From contig NZ_WMID02000053.1 in the NCBI RefSeq assembly GCF_009711165.2, positions 1 to 22,364 on the forward strand: DNA of 22,364 nucleotides, written 5' to 3'. This stretch comes from Flavobacterium sp. MC2016-06 (GTDB taxonomy: Bacteria > Bacteroidota > Bacteroidia > Flavobacteriales > Flavobacteriaceae). Below, piece after piece: positions 1 through 8,290 of this stretch. Position 1 is the first letter of the stretch. Every line of letters begins with the position of its first letter. Under the pieces are notes generated by a model, which saw only the letters and a program-made list of their open reading frames with translations, was not told the origin of the DNA and did not search any database. The translations under genes and the position numbers were made by a program.

Positions 1-3000
1 GCTGCTAATTTAGCTTTCAATGCTTCTGCGTCTGCTTTCGCTTTTGCATCAGCAGCTAATTTGGCTTGACGAGCTTCTTCATCCGCTTTTACTTTTGTAT
101 CAGCTGCTTGTTTAGCTTGCAATGCTTCTGCATCGGCTTTCGCTTTTGCATCGGCTGCTAATTTAGCTTTCAATGCTTCTGCGTCTGCTTTCGCTTTTGC
201 ATCAGCAGCTAATTTGGCTTGACGAGCTTCTTCATCCGCTTTTACTTTTGCATCAGCTGCTTGTTTAGCTTGCAATGCTTCTGCATCGGCTTTCGCTTTT
301 GCATCGGCTGCTAATTTAGCTTTCAATGCTTCTGCGTCTGTTTTCGCTTTTGCATCTGCTGCTAATTTGGCTTGACGAGCTTCTTCTGCTGCTTTAGCTT
401 TTTCTTCATTAGCTTGTTTTGCTTGTAAAGCTTCTGCATCAGCTTTGGCTTTAGCATCGGCAGCTAACTTCACTTGTAATGCTTCTGCATCCGCTTTCGC
501 TTTTGCATCTGCTGCTAATTTGGCTTGACGAGCTTCTTCTGCTGCTTTAGCTTTTTCTTCATTAGCTTGTTTTGCTTGTAAAGCTTCTGCATCAGCTTTG
601 GCTTTTGCATCTGCAGCTAACTTCGCTTGTAATGCTTCTGCGTCTGCTTTCGCTTTTGCGTCTGCTGCTAATTTGGCTTGACGAGCTTCTTCTGCCGCTT
701 TAGCTTTTTCTTCATTAGCTTGTTTTACTTTTAATGCTTCTGCATCGGCTTTGGCTTTTACATCTGCAGCTAACTTTGCTTGCAATGCTTCTGCGTCCGC
801 TTTCGCTTTTGCATCAGCAGCTAATTTGGCTTGACGAGCTTCTTCTGCTGCTTTAGCTTTTTCTTCATTAGCTTGTTTTACTTTTAATGCTTCTGCATCG
901 GCTTTGGCTTTTACATCTGCAGCTAACTTCGCTTGCAATGCTTCTGCGTCCGCTTTCGCTTTTGCATCAGCAGCTAATTTTGCCTGACGTGCATCTTCAG
1001 CTTCTTGTAATTTTTTAGCTTCAGCATCTGCTTTCGCTTTTGCAGTTGCTTCTGCATCTGCCTTAACTTTTGCATCAGCTAATAATTGAGCTTGTAAAGC
1101 TTGCATATCAGCTTTCGCTTTTGCATCAGCAGCTAATTTTGCTTGCTGTGCTTCTGCATCGGCTTTAGCTTTTGCATCGGCAGCTAATTTTGTTTGACGT
1201 ATTTCTTCATCAGCTTTCGCTTTAGCGTCTGCTGCTTGTTTTACTTTTAGAGCTTCTGCATCGGCTTTGGCTTTTGCATCTGCAGCTAACTTCGCTTGTA
1301 ATGCTTCTGCATCTGCTTTCGATTTAGCATCGGCAGCTAATTTTGCTTGACGAGCTTCTTCTACTGCTTTAGCTTTTTCTTCATTAGCTTGTTTTACTTT
1401 TAATGCTTCTGCATCTGCTTTTGCTTTCACATCTGCTGCCAATTTAGCTTGTTGTGCTTCTGCATCGGCTTTCGCTTTAGCGTCTGCTGCTAATTTGGCT
1501 TGACGAGCATCTTCTGCTGCTTTTACTTTTGCATCAGCAGCTTGTTTTGCTTTTAATGCTTCTGCATCTGCTTTTGCTTTCACATCTGCTGCCAATTTAG
1601 CTTGTTGTGCTTCTGCATCGGCTTTCGCTTTAGCGTCTGCTGCTAATTTGGCTTGACGAGCATCTTCAGTATCTTGTAATTTTTTGGCTTCTGCATCCGC
1701 TTTTGCTTTGGCAGTTGCTTCTGCATCGGCTTTAACTCTTGCATCAGCAATTAGTTTAGCTTGTAAAGCTTCCATATCAGCTTTTGCTTTCGCATCGGCT
1801 GCTAATTTAGCTTGCTGAGCGTCTGATTCTGCTTTTGCTTTGGCATCAGCAGCTTGTTTAGCTTTTAAGGCTTCTGCATCTGCTTTTGCTTTGGCATCGG
1901 CTACTAATTTAGCTTGAAGCGCTTCGGCATCAGCTTTCGCTTTTGCTTCTGCAGCTAATCTCGCTTGTTGTGCATCCGCTTCTACTTTTGCTTTTGCATC
2001 AGCAGCTTGTTTTATTTTTAAAGCTTCTGCATCTGCTTTTGCTTTTGCTTCTGCAGCTATTCTTGCTTGTCTAGCTTCTGCATCGGCTTTTGCTTTTGCA
2101 TCGGCAGCTAATTTTTCTTTTAAGGCCGCTTCTTGAGCAGCTTTTTCTTTAGCAGCAGCTGCAGCTTTTGCTTTGTTAGCAGCATCTATAGAACCTTTCG
2201 TTTTAGTAGTTGCAGCCGTTTTTGTTTTAGCTTCTGCAGCTAATCTTGCTTGAAGTGCATCAGAATCTGCTTTTGCTTTTGCATCTGCCGCTAAAATTGA
2301 TTGTAAATCTGCAGCTTCGGCTTTCGCTTTTGCATCGGCTTTACGTTTCGCTTCGGCAGCATCGGCTTTCGTTTTTGCATCTGCAGCTAATTTTATTTTT
2401 AATGCTTCTGCATCTGCTTTTGCTTTATCAGCAGCTAACTGTGCTGGCGTTTTCTGAGGCGCTGCAACTTGAGCCGGCGTTGTTGTTTTAGCTTTTGCTT
2501 CAGCATCCACTTTTGCTTGAGCATCTGCAGCTAATTTTAATTGGCGTGCTTCTGCATCTGCTTTAGCTTGATCTGCTGCTAACTGTGCTGGTGTTTTTTG
2601 TACTCCAGGTCTTGCAGCTGTTGTTCTTGCTTTTGCAGCAGCTTCTGCATCGGCTTTCGCTTTAGCATTTGCGGCTAGTTTTGCCTGACGTGCCTCTGCG
2701 TCTGCTTTAATTTTATCTGCAACAAGCTGTGCTTGTGCTTTTTGTTCAGCTGTTTTTCCAGCTACTGCTTTAGCTCTTGCATCACTTGTCGCATCAGCTT
2801 TCGCCTTAGAATCTGCCGCTAGTTTTAATTGACGTGCTTCGGCATCTGCTTTAGATTTATCTGCCGCTAACTGCGTTTGTGTTTTTTGTGTTTCTGTTCT
2901 TACAGCAATAGCTTTTGCTTTTGCAGCAGCTTCAGCATCTGCTTTCGCTTTTGCATCTGCAGCTAATTTTAATTGACGTGCTTCGGCATCTGCTTTAGAT

Positions 3001-3290
3001 TTATCTGCAGCAAGCTGAGCTTGTGTTTTTTGTGTTTCTGTTTTTGCAGCAACAGCTTTAGTTCTTGCTGCAGCTGTTGCATCGGCTTTCGCTTTTGCAT
3101 CTGCGGCTAATCTTGCTTTTTGTGCTTCTGCATCGGCTTTAGCTTTCGTACTTGCCTCAAGTCTTACTTTTGCAGCAGCTTCTGCATCAGCCTTAGCTTT
3201 TTCTGCTGCGGCTAATCTTGCTTTTTGTGCTTCTGCATCGGCTTTAGCCTTAGCATCAGCAGCTAATTTTGCTTTTTCAGCTCCATCAAC
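1..3290 (-). repeat. 51-bp / 153-bp coding tandem repeat array
   Basis: In-frame tandem repeats encode the arm of the PorP/SprF protein. The basic unit is 51 bp (17 aa). In 1 to ~990 three units form a 153-bp higher-order unit. Copies 1-153 and 154-306 differ at one base only (T at 98 versus C at 251), and later copies recur at the same 153-bp step (for example 388 and 541, or 694 and 847). Between ~2260 and 3290 the repeats are diverged, spaced ~50 aa, and marked by QKTPAQLAAD-like segments. The array is cut by the window edge, so its copy number is unknown. Confidence 0.95.
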
Positions 3291-4298
3291 TCTTGTAACA
3301 GTTTCTGTATTCTTTTTAGCCATTACAGGTTTTGGCTTAGCTGGATCAATTAGTGATCCTTCTTCGTCATCACCGTAATAGTAATTTTTATTTTTAAATT
3401 TATATGCAATTGCAAATTCATGAGAACCACCAAGATTTGTGAAATTTCCCATTCCTCTTTCGTAATTGTATTCGATAGCAATGTTAGGTGTAATGTTAAA
3501 ACCTAAACCAGCAGAAACACCATATAAGGTATTATAACCTGCCTGTGCCCAAACTCCTTTTGGAATTGCAATCATAGCAAGTCCAGAAATTACTGTTTTG
3601 TCTTTTTTAACTTCTGTTTTTATAATTCCTGAAAATTTACTTCTGTCAAAAAAACCATAACTGTCAATATATCCAGTGTACATTGCATGTAATTCAACTG
3701 CTCTTTCTGGATCATCTTTTACGATTCCAGATCCGAAATTATAAAGAACTAAATTGTTAATCGATAATCCAAAATCAAGAAATGCTGTTCCATAATTAAT
3801 ACCCGGATTAATGGCTAGCAAAGTGTTTGATGGATAATCTCCATTTAAAACATCTATATCGTCAGATATGATTTTTCCTTTATTTAAACCACTTTGATAA
3901 GCACCAACGTTTAATCCAAAAGTCAAATTGCTGTCTTCTTGTAAAACAATGTTATGAGCAAAGTTTGCTACACCTCCAAAGACAGTCATTAGACCATAAT
4001 TTTGTTGAAACAACCCAAAAGCAAAAGCTTCATTTTCTTTGAAACGTCCAGAATAACCAAATAAATAGGTATTAGGAGAATCATCAAACTGTATCCATTG
4101 TCTTTTATTATAAAAACTGATATAAGCATTTTGTTCACGAACAAAACTGAATGCTGGGTTAATTAAATATCTATTAAACTTCAAAGAATTTCTAATAGGT
4201 AATGAAAACGAAACAACTCCATTCCCAGATGTTTCTTGAGAATAGAGTGAGTTTAAATAACCGTAAAATAAAGTGATGAATAGTAAAATTTTCTTCAT
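1..4298 (-). CDS. PorP/SprF-family outer-membrane protein with giant helical repeat arm (3' end off window)
   Basis: An open frame of 1,432 codons runs from ATG 4298-4296 to the window edge with no stop. Residues 1-21 are a signal peptide ending in SLYSQ. Residues ~22-300 are a beta-barrel-like part of PorP/SprF type, with SLPIRNSLKFNRYLINPAF near the start and alternating segments such as GFNITPNIAIEYNYERGMGN and EFAIAYKF at its end. An acidic linker (YYYGDDEEGS) follows. From ~residue 335 to the edge there are at least ~1,100 residues of A/K/D/E-rich repeats with a 17-residue unit like KLAADAKAKADAEALQA, TolA-like in composition. PorP/SprF proteins are usually ~300-350 aa and act with T9SS to export or anchor type B cargo. 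The start lies 1 nt after the stop of the upstream type B cargo gene, so the two are almost certainly coupled. The repeat arm is predicted to be helical. Its location (periplasm or surface) and function are unknown. Confidence 0.85.
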   Translation of the reverse strand, partial: MKKILLFITLFYGYLNSLYSQETSGNGVVSFSLPIRNSLKFNRYLINPAFSFVREQNAYISFYNKRQWIQFDDSPNTYLFGYSGRFKENEAFAFGLFQQNYGLMTVFGGVANFAHNIVLQEDSNLTFGLNVGAYQSGLNKGKIISDDIDVLNGDYPSNTLLAINPGINYGTAFLDFGLSINNLVLYNFGSGIVKDDPERAVELHAMYTGYIDSYGFFDRSKFSGIIKTEVKKDKTVISGLAMIAIPKGVWAQAGYNTLYGVSAGLGFNITPNIAIEYNYERGMGNFTNLGGSHEFAIAYKFKNKNYYYGDDEEGSLIDPAKPKPVMAKKNTETVTRVDGAEKAKLAADAKAKADAEAQKARLAAAEKAKADAEAAAKVRLEASTKAKADAEAQKARLAADAKAKADATAAARTKAVAAKTETQKTQAQLAADKSKADAEARQLKLAADAKAKADAEAAAKAKAIAVRTETQKTQTQLAADKSKADAEARQLKLAADSKAKADATSDARAKAVAGKTAEQKAQAQLVADKIKADAEARQAKLAANAKAKADAEAAAKARTTAARPGVQKTPAQLAADQAKADAEARQLKLAADAQAKVDAEAKAKTTTPAQVAAPQKTPAQLAADKAKADAEALKIKLAADAKTKADAAEAKRKADAKAKAEAADLQSILAADAKAKADSDALQARLAAEAKTKTAATTKTKGSIDAANKAKAAAAAKEKAAQEAALKEKLAADAKAKADAEARQARIAAEAKAKADAEALKIKQAADAKAKVEADAQQARLAAEAKAKADAEALQAKLVADAKAKADAEALKAKQAADAKAKAESDAQQAKLAADAKAKADMEALQAKLIADARVKADAEATAKAKADAEAKKLQDTEDARQAKLAADAKAKADAEAQQAKLAADVKAKADAEALKAKQAADAKVKAAEDARQAKLAADAKAKADAEAQQAKLAADVKAKADAEALKVKQANEEKAKAVEEARQAKLAADAKSKADAEALQAKLAADAKAKADAEALKVKQAADAKAKADEEIRQTKLAADAKAKADAEAQQAKLAADAKAKADMQALQAQLLADAKVKADAEATAKAKADAEAKKLQEAEDARQAKLAADAKAKADAEALQAKLAADVKAKADAEALKVKQANEEKAKAAEEARQAKLAADAKAKADAEALQAKLAADVKAKADAEALKVKQANEEKAKAAEEARQAKLAADAKAKADAEALQAKLAADAKAKADAEALQAKQANEEKAKAAEEARQAKLAADAKAKADAEALQVKLAADAKAKADAEALQAKQANEEKAKAAEEARQAKLAADAKAKTDAEALKAKLAADAKAKADAEALQAKQAADAKVKADEEARQAKLAADAKAKADAEALKAKLAADAKAKADAEALQAKQAADTKVKADEEARQAKLAADAKAKADAEALKAKLA

Positions 4299-4299
4299 A

Positions 4300-5775
4300 T
4301 TATTTTATCACAGTTATTGATCCTTTTTTTTCACCTGCGTCGCCTTGAATGACATAGTAATATACTGGATTTACATTTTTAAATTCTATTGAGCTTTGGG
4401 GCCAATCACCTTGGTAATTAACAACGTCCAAAACCTTATCACCATTTGAGCTAATAATAAGTACTTTAGTGGTGTCATTTTTATATACATCTGGAATGTT
4501 CCAATAAGGATTTAGACCACTTAACTTAATAATGTTTGGAATAACGGTCGCATTAGAATCTGATTGAGATGTAACTTTAAAAGAAAATTCCTTAGTAGAA
4601 ATACAACCAGAAGACTGAGAAATTATCACTTTATAATTACCTCTAACTGCAACTAAATAATTACCTGTAGTAGCACCAGAAATAAGATTATTATTTAAAT
4701 ACCACTCGTAAGTTGGAGTAGTTGCGTCTGTCGTTATTGAAACGCTTAATGTTTCACCATCTTTAAGTTCATATTCGTCTGGAGCATCAATGCTTGCAGA
4801 AAAACTATTACTTTTTAAATCAATTGTTCCAGTTCCTGTACATCCTCCAAAATTAACTTCAACTGTGTAAAGTCCAGATTCATTAGCAGAATAGCTTCGG
4901 CTAGTGGCTCCAGAAATAAGCACACCATCTTTTCTCCAAACATAACTGTTACCCGAAGTAGCCGTTAAAATTGTACCTGCACCGCTGGCGCAAAAAGGGT
5001 TTCCTAAACTTGAAGTTACAGTAACAGCAGAACCAGATGAAGATGAAGTAACACTTACACGATTAGAGCTTAAGTTGTCTTCTGAACACAATCCGTAATC
5101 TAATTGTGCATAGTAAGTACCTGTTGCATTAGCCACTAACGTTGTACCACTTTGTCCTGTAATCAAAACATCATCTTTGAACCATTTGTACTTCAAATTT
5201 GAGTAGTTTGCCGGCGATGAAGCCTGATCATTAGGTGTTGGATTATAAACAGAAAGAGAAACACTTCCACCAGCACAAATTGTAGCTGTTGGCATTTTAT
5301 CATTGATAAAAAATGAGCTTACATAGGTACTATAATAAGCTGCAAAAGAAGTACTGTTTGAAAGGTTTTTAAAACTTAGACTATTTACTGCTGGAGTAGT
5401 ATTACTCTTAACGCGTAAACTGTAAACGTTTGATCCTTTCAAATTAGTGGGAACTGCAAATTTTATAGTCTGTTGTTTTAAAACAGGATCATCTACAGGA
5501 GTACCAATTGTTGTTGTTGCAGTAGGCGTTGTAAAGCTTCCTGCATCATTAGAAAGTTCAACGGCAAAAGTTGTTCCTGCCGGGAAATCTACATAACTAA
5601 AAGTTACCGTATATTCATTAAATGGTGCTCCATCAATAATTAACCCAGCACAAATTCTTTCGAAATTAAGTTGCTGCGGCACTATTGTTTGGGCATGTGT
5701 ACTCGTTTTAGTAAAGAAAACAATACTAAAAAAAAGGATAAAACGGTAAGCAGATAGAGTAGTTTTTTGAATCAT
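4300..5775 (-). CDS. Secreted Ig-like protein with type B T9SS C-terminal domain
   Basis: 491 aa. Residues 1-29 are a signal peptide (ends STHAQ). The N-terminal ~150 residues are a beta-rich domain. Three Ig/PKD-like modules follow, with hallmark segments YKWFKDDVLITG, SYVWRKDGVLISG and TYEWYLNNNLISG, each about 80 residues apart and each followed by a G-x-Y-x-V or TGTYYAQ strand. The last ~80 residues (NPYWNIPDVY ... NYQGDWP ... PVYYYVIQG ... KKGSITVIK) match the gliding-motility-associated (CHU_C/TIGR04131-like) C-terminal domain, the type B signal for T9SS. The family is exported by T9SS to the cell surface or medium and depends on a PorP/SprF partner, which here is the very next gene. 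The ATG overlaps the stop of the 138-aa gene in an ATGA, indicating coupled translation. The ligand of the Ig modules cannot be inferred. Confidence 0.85.
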   Translation of the reverse strand: MIQKTTLSAYRFILFFSIVFFTKTSTHAQTIVPQQLNFERICAGLIIDGAPFNEYTVTFSYVDFPAGTTFAVELSNDAGSFTTPTATTTIGTPVDDPVLKQQTIKFAVPTNLKGSNVYSLRVKSNTTPAVNSLSFKNLSNSTSFAAYYSTYVSSFFINDKMPTATICAGGSVSLSVYNPTPNDQASSPANYSNLKYKWFKDDVLITGQSGTTLVANATGTYYAQLDYGLCSEDNLSSNRVSVTSSSSGSAVTVTSSLGNPFCASGAGTILTATSGNSYVWRKDGVLISGATSRSYSANESGLYTVEVNFGGCTGTGTIDLKSNSFSASIDAPDEYELKDGETLSVSITTDATTPTYEWYLNNNLISGATTGNYLVAVRGNYKVIISQSSGCISTKEFSFKVTSQSDSNATVIPNIIKLSGLNPYWNIPDVYKNDTTKVLIISSNGDKVLDVVNYQGDWPQSSIEFKNVNPVYYYVIQGDAGEKKGSITVIK

Positions 5776-6188
5776 ATAGTGCGTGTTCTTGCTAAATCTA
5801 TACGTTCAAAAAACAAGATATCGATGAATGTTTCAGAAAAATCATATTTGTAGTTCTCAATAATATCTTTTGCAAGAATTGAAGTGGAACTAATTAATAC
5901 ATTTTCTTCGCAATCTGAAGACACATTATTTTTTTCAGCTGCAATAGCAAAGCTGTCCTTGGGGTTGGACAACTTTACTACAAACTGATTATTATAATTA
6001 TCTGATTTGCTGTTACTCTTAACAGCAGATTCGTTTTGGTTAATAGTAGTCGCAGTTAGTTCTATGCAAGTAGTATTATCAGCAGTAACTGTAGGCTTTT
6101 CTGCTGCACTTTGTGCATATAGACTTAACGAAATAGGCGAAACCAAAAATATTGTATATATAAAATACTTTCTCGTAGATATAGCCAT
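5772..6188 (-). CDS. Small secreted protein of the T9SS cassette, unknown family
   Basis: 138 aa that I do not recognise. Residues 1-26 form a signal peptide (MAISTRKYFIY... ending LSLYAQ). The mature part is polar and Asn/Ser/Thr-rich, with two cysteines (TTCIEL and SSDCEEN). It ends in an aromatic/acidic segment (YDFSETFIDILFFERIDL) followed by RTRTI. No membrane anchor or T9SS C-terminal domain is visible. The stop overlaps the start of the Ig-like type B cargo gene by four bases (ATGA), so the two are very likely made together. The position suggests an accessory or chaperone-like partner of the cargo or the PorP/SprF barrel. That is inference from neighbourhood only. Confidence 0.7.
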   Translation of the reverse strand: MAISTRKYFIYTIFLVSPISLSLYAQSAAEKPTVTADNTTCIELTATTINQNESAVKSNSKSDNYNNQFVVKLSNPKDSFAIAAEKNNVSSDCEENVLISSTSILAKDIIENYKYDFSETFIDILFFERIDLARTRTI

Positions 6189-6289
6189 TATGTCTTGATC
6201 TTTATTTGGTCCAGTAGAGACGATACATAAATTGTGTCTGGGGACTTTATTAATAAAATTTACGCTATGAAATAAAAATCGAAATCTAT

Positions 6290-7579
6290 TTATTTGCCAC
6301 TAGAAGCTGTGATTTTTCCTAATTGCAATCTATAATCTGGTTTTTTAGGGTTAGAAATATCTATGAATGTTTCTAAGTTACTACTTTGAGAGTAAACGTT
6401 GAAAAACACACTATTTCCATACCAGCTTTCTAAATCTTCATTGTTAGAATTGTACTCTGTAAAGATGTTTCCATTACATAAGTTGAAGTACATTTCTTCA
6501 AATTTGATTTTTTTAAGATTTGCATCATTAATCTCAGTTTTACTATCTAATAAAACAGCAGGATTAAATCCAGAGATCACACTTCTTTTCATCTCAAGAG
6601 AAGCAGTTTCTGCTACATATACAGCTTCTTTTACTAAACCTGATTGAATATCAGCTTTAATATTTTCACTGTCGTTAAGCATTGTAATATTTGTAGCAGC
6701 TACAAGAGTTTGTTTTTTAGTGAAGTCAGTTTCACTTTTCTTTTCGTAAGTTTTCACCTCTATACAACGAGATCCATCTTTGTTACTAGATAAGTAAGAA
6801 GATCTAACTGCTAAAGAGTTGAATAAACGACATTGTACACCTTGTGTAAATTTAAAATCGTCGTTGATCGATTTGTAAGAAACTAATTTAGATGCATTGA
6901 TATCACCTCCAAAAAAGGCAAATGAATCACCACCAGAATAGCTTACCATAACGTTGTCAAAAATCGTTTTGTTTCCAACACCAGCTACAGTTAAACCATT
7001 AAAATTGTCTACACCTTTAACTTTTTTTCCTGCAAATTCGATTCTTACGAATCTCAATACACCTGAGTTTCCAGCAACATTGTCTCCACCGTAAGTAGTA
7101 AGAGTTGGATCAAGATCTAGGTTATAAGAACCTACATTTCCAAATTTGTTGATTGGAGCATCACCAAGAATAACAACTCCACCCCAGTCACCAGCTTTTT
7201 TCTGGCTGCGGTTTGAAGTAAATACAATTGGATCAGTTTCTAAACCATCTGCAACAAGTTGTGCACCTTTTGTAACTACCAATGTTCCTTTTGTTTCGAA
7301 ATCACCGATAATTAAAGTTCCTGGCTCGATTGTTAAAACAGCGTTGTTTGTAACGTAAACATTACCCTGTAAAACATAAATGTTTCTTTTTAGCAATTTA
7401 GTATTAACAGAAATGTTTCCTGCTAAAATTTGGTTTGCTTCTCCATACTCTACTTTGTTAGGCTTAAATTCAGTCCAATTGTTTAACCAATTGTTGTAGC
7501 CCATAATTCCTTTTTCTTGTTGAGCACTCATACTAGTGACTGTCAAAAGAACGCAGATCATTTGAGTAAATTTTTTCAT
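6290..7579 (-). CDS. Secreted beta-helix-like surface protein (Bacteroidota family)
   Basis: 429 aa with a signal peptide (residues 1-19, ending SMSAQ). The body reads like a Bacteroidota family of predicted right-handed beta-helix proteins. Recurrent signature segments are NVYVTNNAVLTIEPGT, DPIVFTS, GDWGGVVILGDAPIN, NSGVLRFVRIEFAG, GGDSFAFFGG and NDDFKF. Relatives are often labelled uninformatively in databases. No T9SS C-terminal domain and no lipobox are visible: the protein ends KITASSGK. That is odd for this family, whose members are commonly T9SS cargo or lipoproteins. It lies 101 bp upstream of the 138-aa gene on the same strand, in a cassette of secreted proteins. A hairpin separates it from the gene before. 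Function unknown; surface location inferred. Confidence 0.75.
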   Translation of the reverse strand: MKKFTQMICVLLTVTSMSAQQEKGIMGYNNWLNNWTEFKPNKVEYGEANQILAGNISVNTKLLKRNIYVLQGNVYVTNNAVLTIEPGTLIIGDFETKGTLVVTKGAQLVADGLETDPIVFTSNRSQKKAGDWGGVVILGDAPINKFGNVGSYNLDLDPTLTTYGGDNVAGNSGVLRFVRIEFAGKKVKGVDNFNGLTVAGVGNKTIFDNVMVSYSGGDSFAFFGGDINASKLVSYKSINDDFKFTQGVQCRLFNSLAVRSSYLSSNKDGSRCIEVKTYEKKSETDFTKKQTLVAATNITMLNDSENIKADIQSGLVKEAVYVAETASLEMKRSVISGFNPAVLLDSKTEINDANLKKIKFEEMYFNLCNGNIFTEYNSNNEDLESWYGNSVFFNVYSQSSNLETFIDISNPKKPDYRLQLGKITASSGK

Positions 7580-7630
7580 GATAAAGGGTGTTACTAGGTT
7601 AATAATAAATTTGGGTATGCGTAATATTAT

Positions 7631-7690
7631 AAAAACTCATCTCGAGTTTTCTGAAATTAATCAGAAGACATCGAGAACGAGTTGTTTTTT
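7631..7690 (-). terminator. Intra-cassette hairpin, terminator or attenuator
   Basis: Interrupted stem: AACTC (7634-7638) pairs with GAGTT (7679-7683), TCTCGA (7640-7645) with TCGAGA (7671-7676), and TCTGA (7650-7654) with TCAGA (7661-7665). On the minus strand it is followed by TTTTT (7635-7631), so it could end or attenuate transcription leaving the 150-aa gene before the beta-helix gene. The plus-strand side is also T-rich. Confidence 0.6.
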
Positions 7691-7773
7691 ATCGTTTTTT
7701 AAAATGTCCGCAGAGAAATCTAATCCATCTACGTAAACACTTTGAAAAAGGTTTTAAAAAATAATTTTATTTA

Positions 7774-8226
7774 TTACATTTCGTTCAATTCGTTGAACTC
7801 GTGTAATGATTTCAATGTACTTTCGTAAAATAAAATTGCCGCGATCAAGTTACCTTTATCTGAGTATGGCATCATTTTTCTTTGAAACTCTACAGTTGTA
7901 TCCAAGAAAGCTGTAGTACCAACTGCCTGAGCATCTAATACTTTTTTGTGCTCACTATCGTCTGGGATACCTAAATCTGCCATAGTAACACCTGGTTTTG
8001 TAACCAAAGCGATGTAAGGAAGAGTTTTTACTAAAACTTTAATACGCTCAATGTATAATTCCAAAAGCTCTCCCTTTTGCATACCACTCAATTCTTTTTG
8101 ATCATGGTATTTACGAATAAGAGCAGTTGTACTAATAATACTTCTTGGGGCGTTCTTAGCCTGAGCTGTTACTGCTGCAGTAGTCATTATGAAAAATGCA
8201 CTAAATAGAATAATTTTCCCTTTCAT
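7774..8226 (-). CDS. Small secreted protein, unknown family
   Basis: 150 aa from ATG 8226-8224, beginning MKGKIILFSAFFIMTTAAVTAQ, a clear signal peptide. A longer frame starting at 8262 is rejected because that codon lies inside the -7 promoter element. The mature part is predicted helical (ELLELYIERIKVLVKTLPYIAL; KGNLIAAILFYESTLKSLHEFNELNEM), without cysteines or a membrane anchor. I do not recognise the family. It is the first gene of the minus-strand secretion cassette and has its own promoter. The hairpin after it could make it an independent unit or the most abundant product of the operon. Confidence 0.75.
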   Translation of the reverse strand: MKGKIILFSAFFIMTTAAVTAQAKNAPRSIISTTALIRKYHDQKELSGMQKGELLELYIERIKVLVKTLPYIALVTKPGVTMADLGIPDDSEHKKVLDAQAVGTTAFLDTTVEFQRKMMPYSDKGNLIAAILFYESTLKSLHEFNELNEM

Positions 8227-8259
8227 AGATTCTGAATTATAATTGGTTGTTGATAAAAA

Positions 8260-8289
8260 CAAAAATATATAATTTAACTTAATCTACAA
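8260..8289 (-). promoter_or_regulatory. Bacteroidota sigma-A type promoter of the secretion cassette
   Basis: Read on the minus strand: TTG (8289-8287), a 19-bp spacer, then TATTTTTG (8267-8260), matching TTG-N-TAnnTTTG. Transcription should begin near 8255, about 30 nt before the ATG at 8226. This decides the start of the first cassette gene. Confidence 0.65.
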
Positions 8290-8290
8290 C

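Noticed and set aside
2246..2491. Plus-strand Leu-rich 81-codon ORF within the repeat region
   Set aside because: Antisense shadow of the KADAEA repeats; leucine/histidine-rich nonsense protein with no start context.
1..3290. Possible CRISPR array
   Set aside because: Units are in-frame coding, all similar, with no unique spacers; there are no cas genes.
8227..8262. Longer N-terminus (start at 8262) for the 150-aa secreted protein
   Set aside because: The upstream start falls in the -7 promoter element and would bury the signal peptide behind 12 polar residues.
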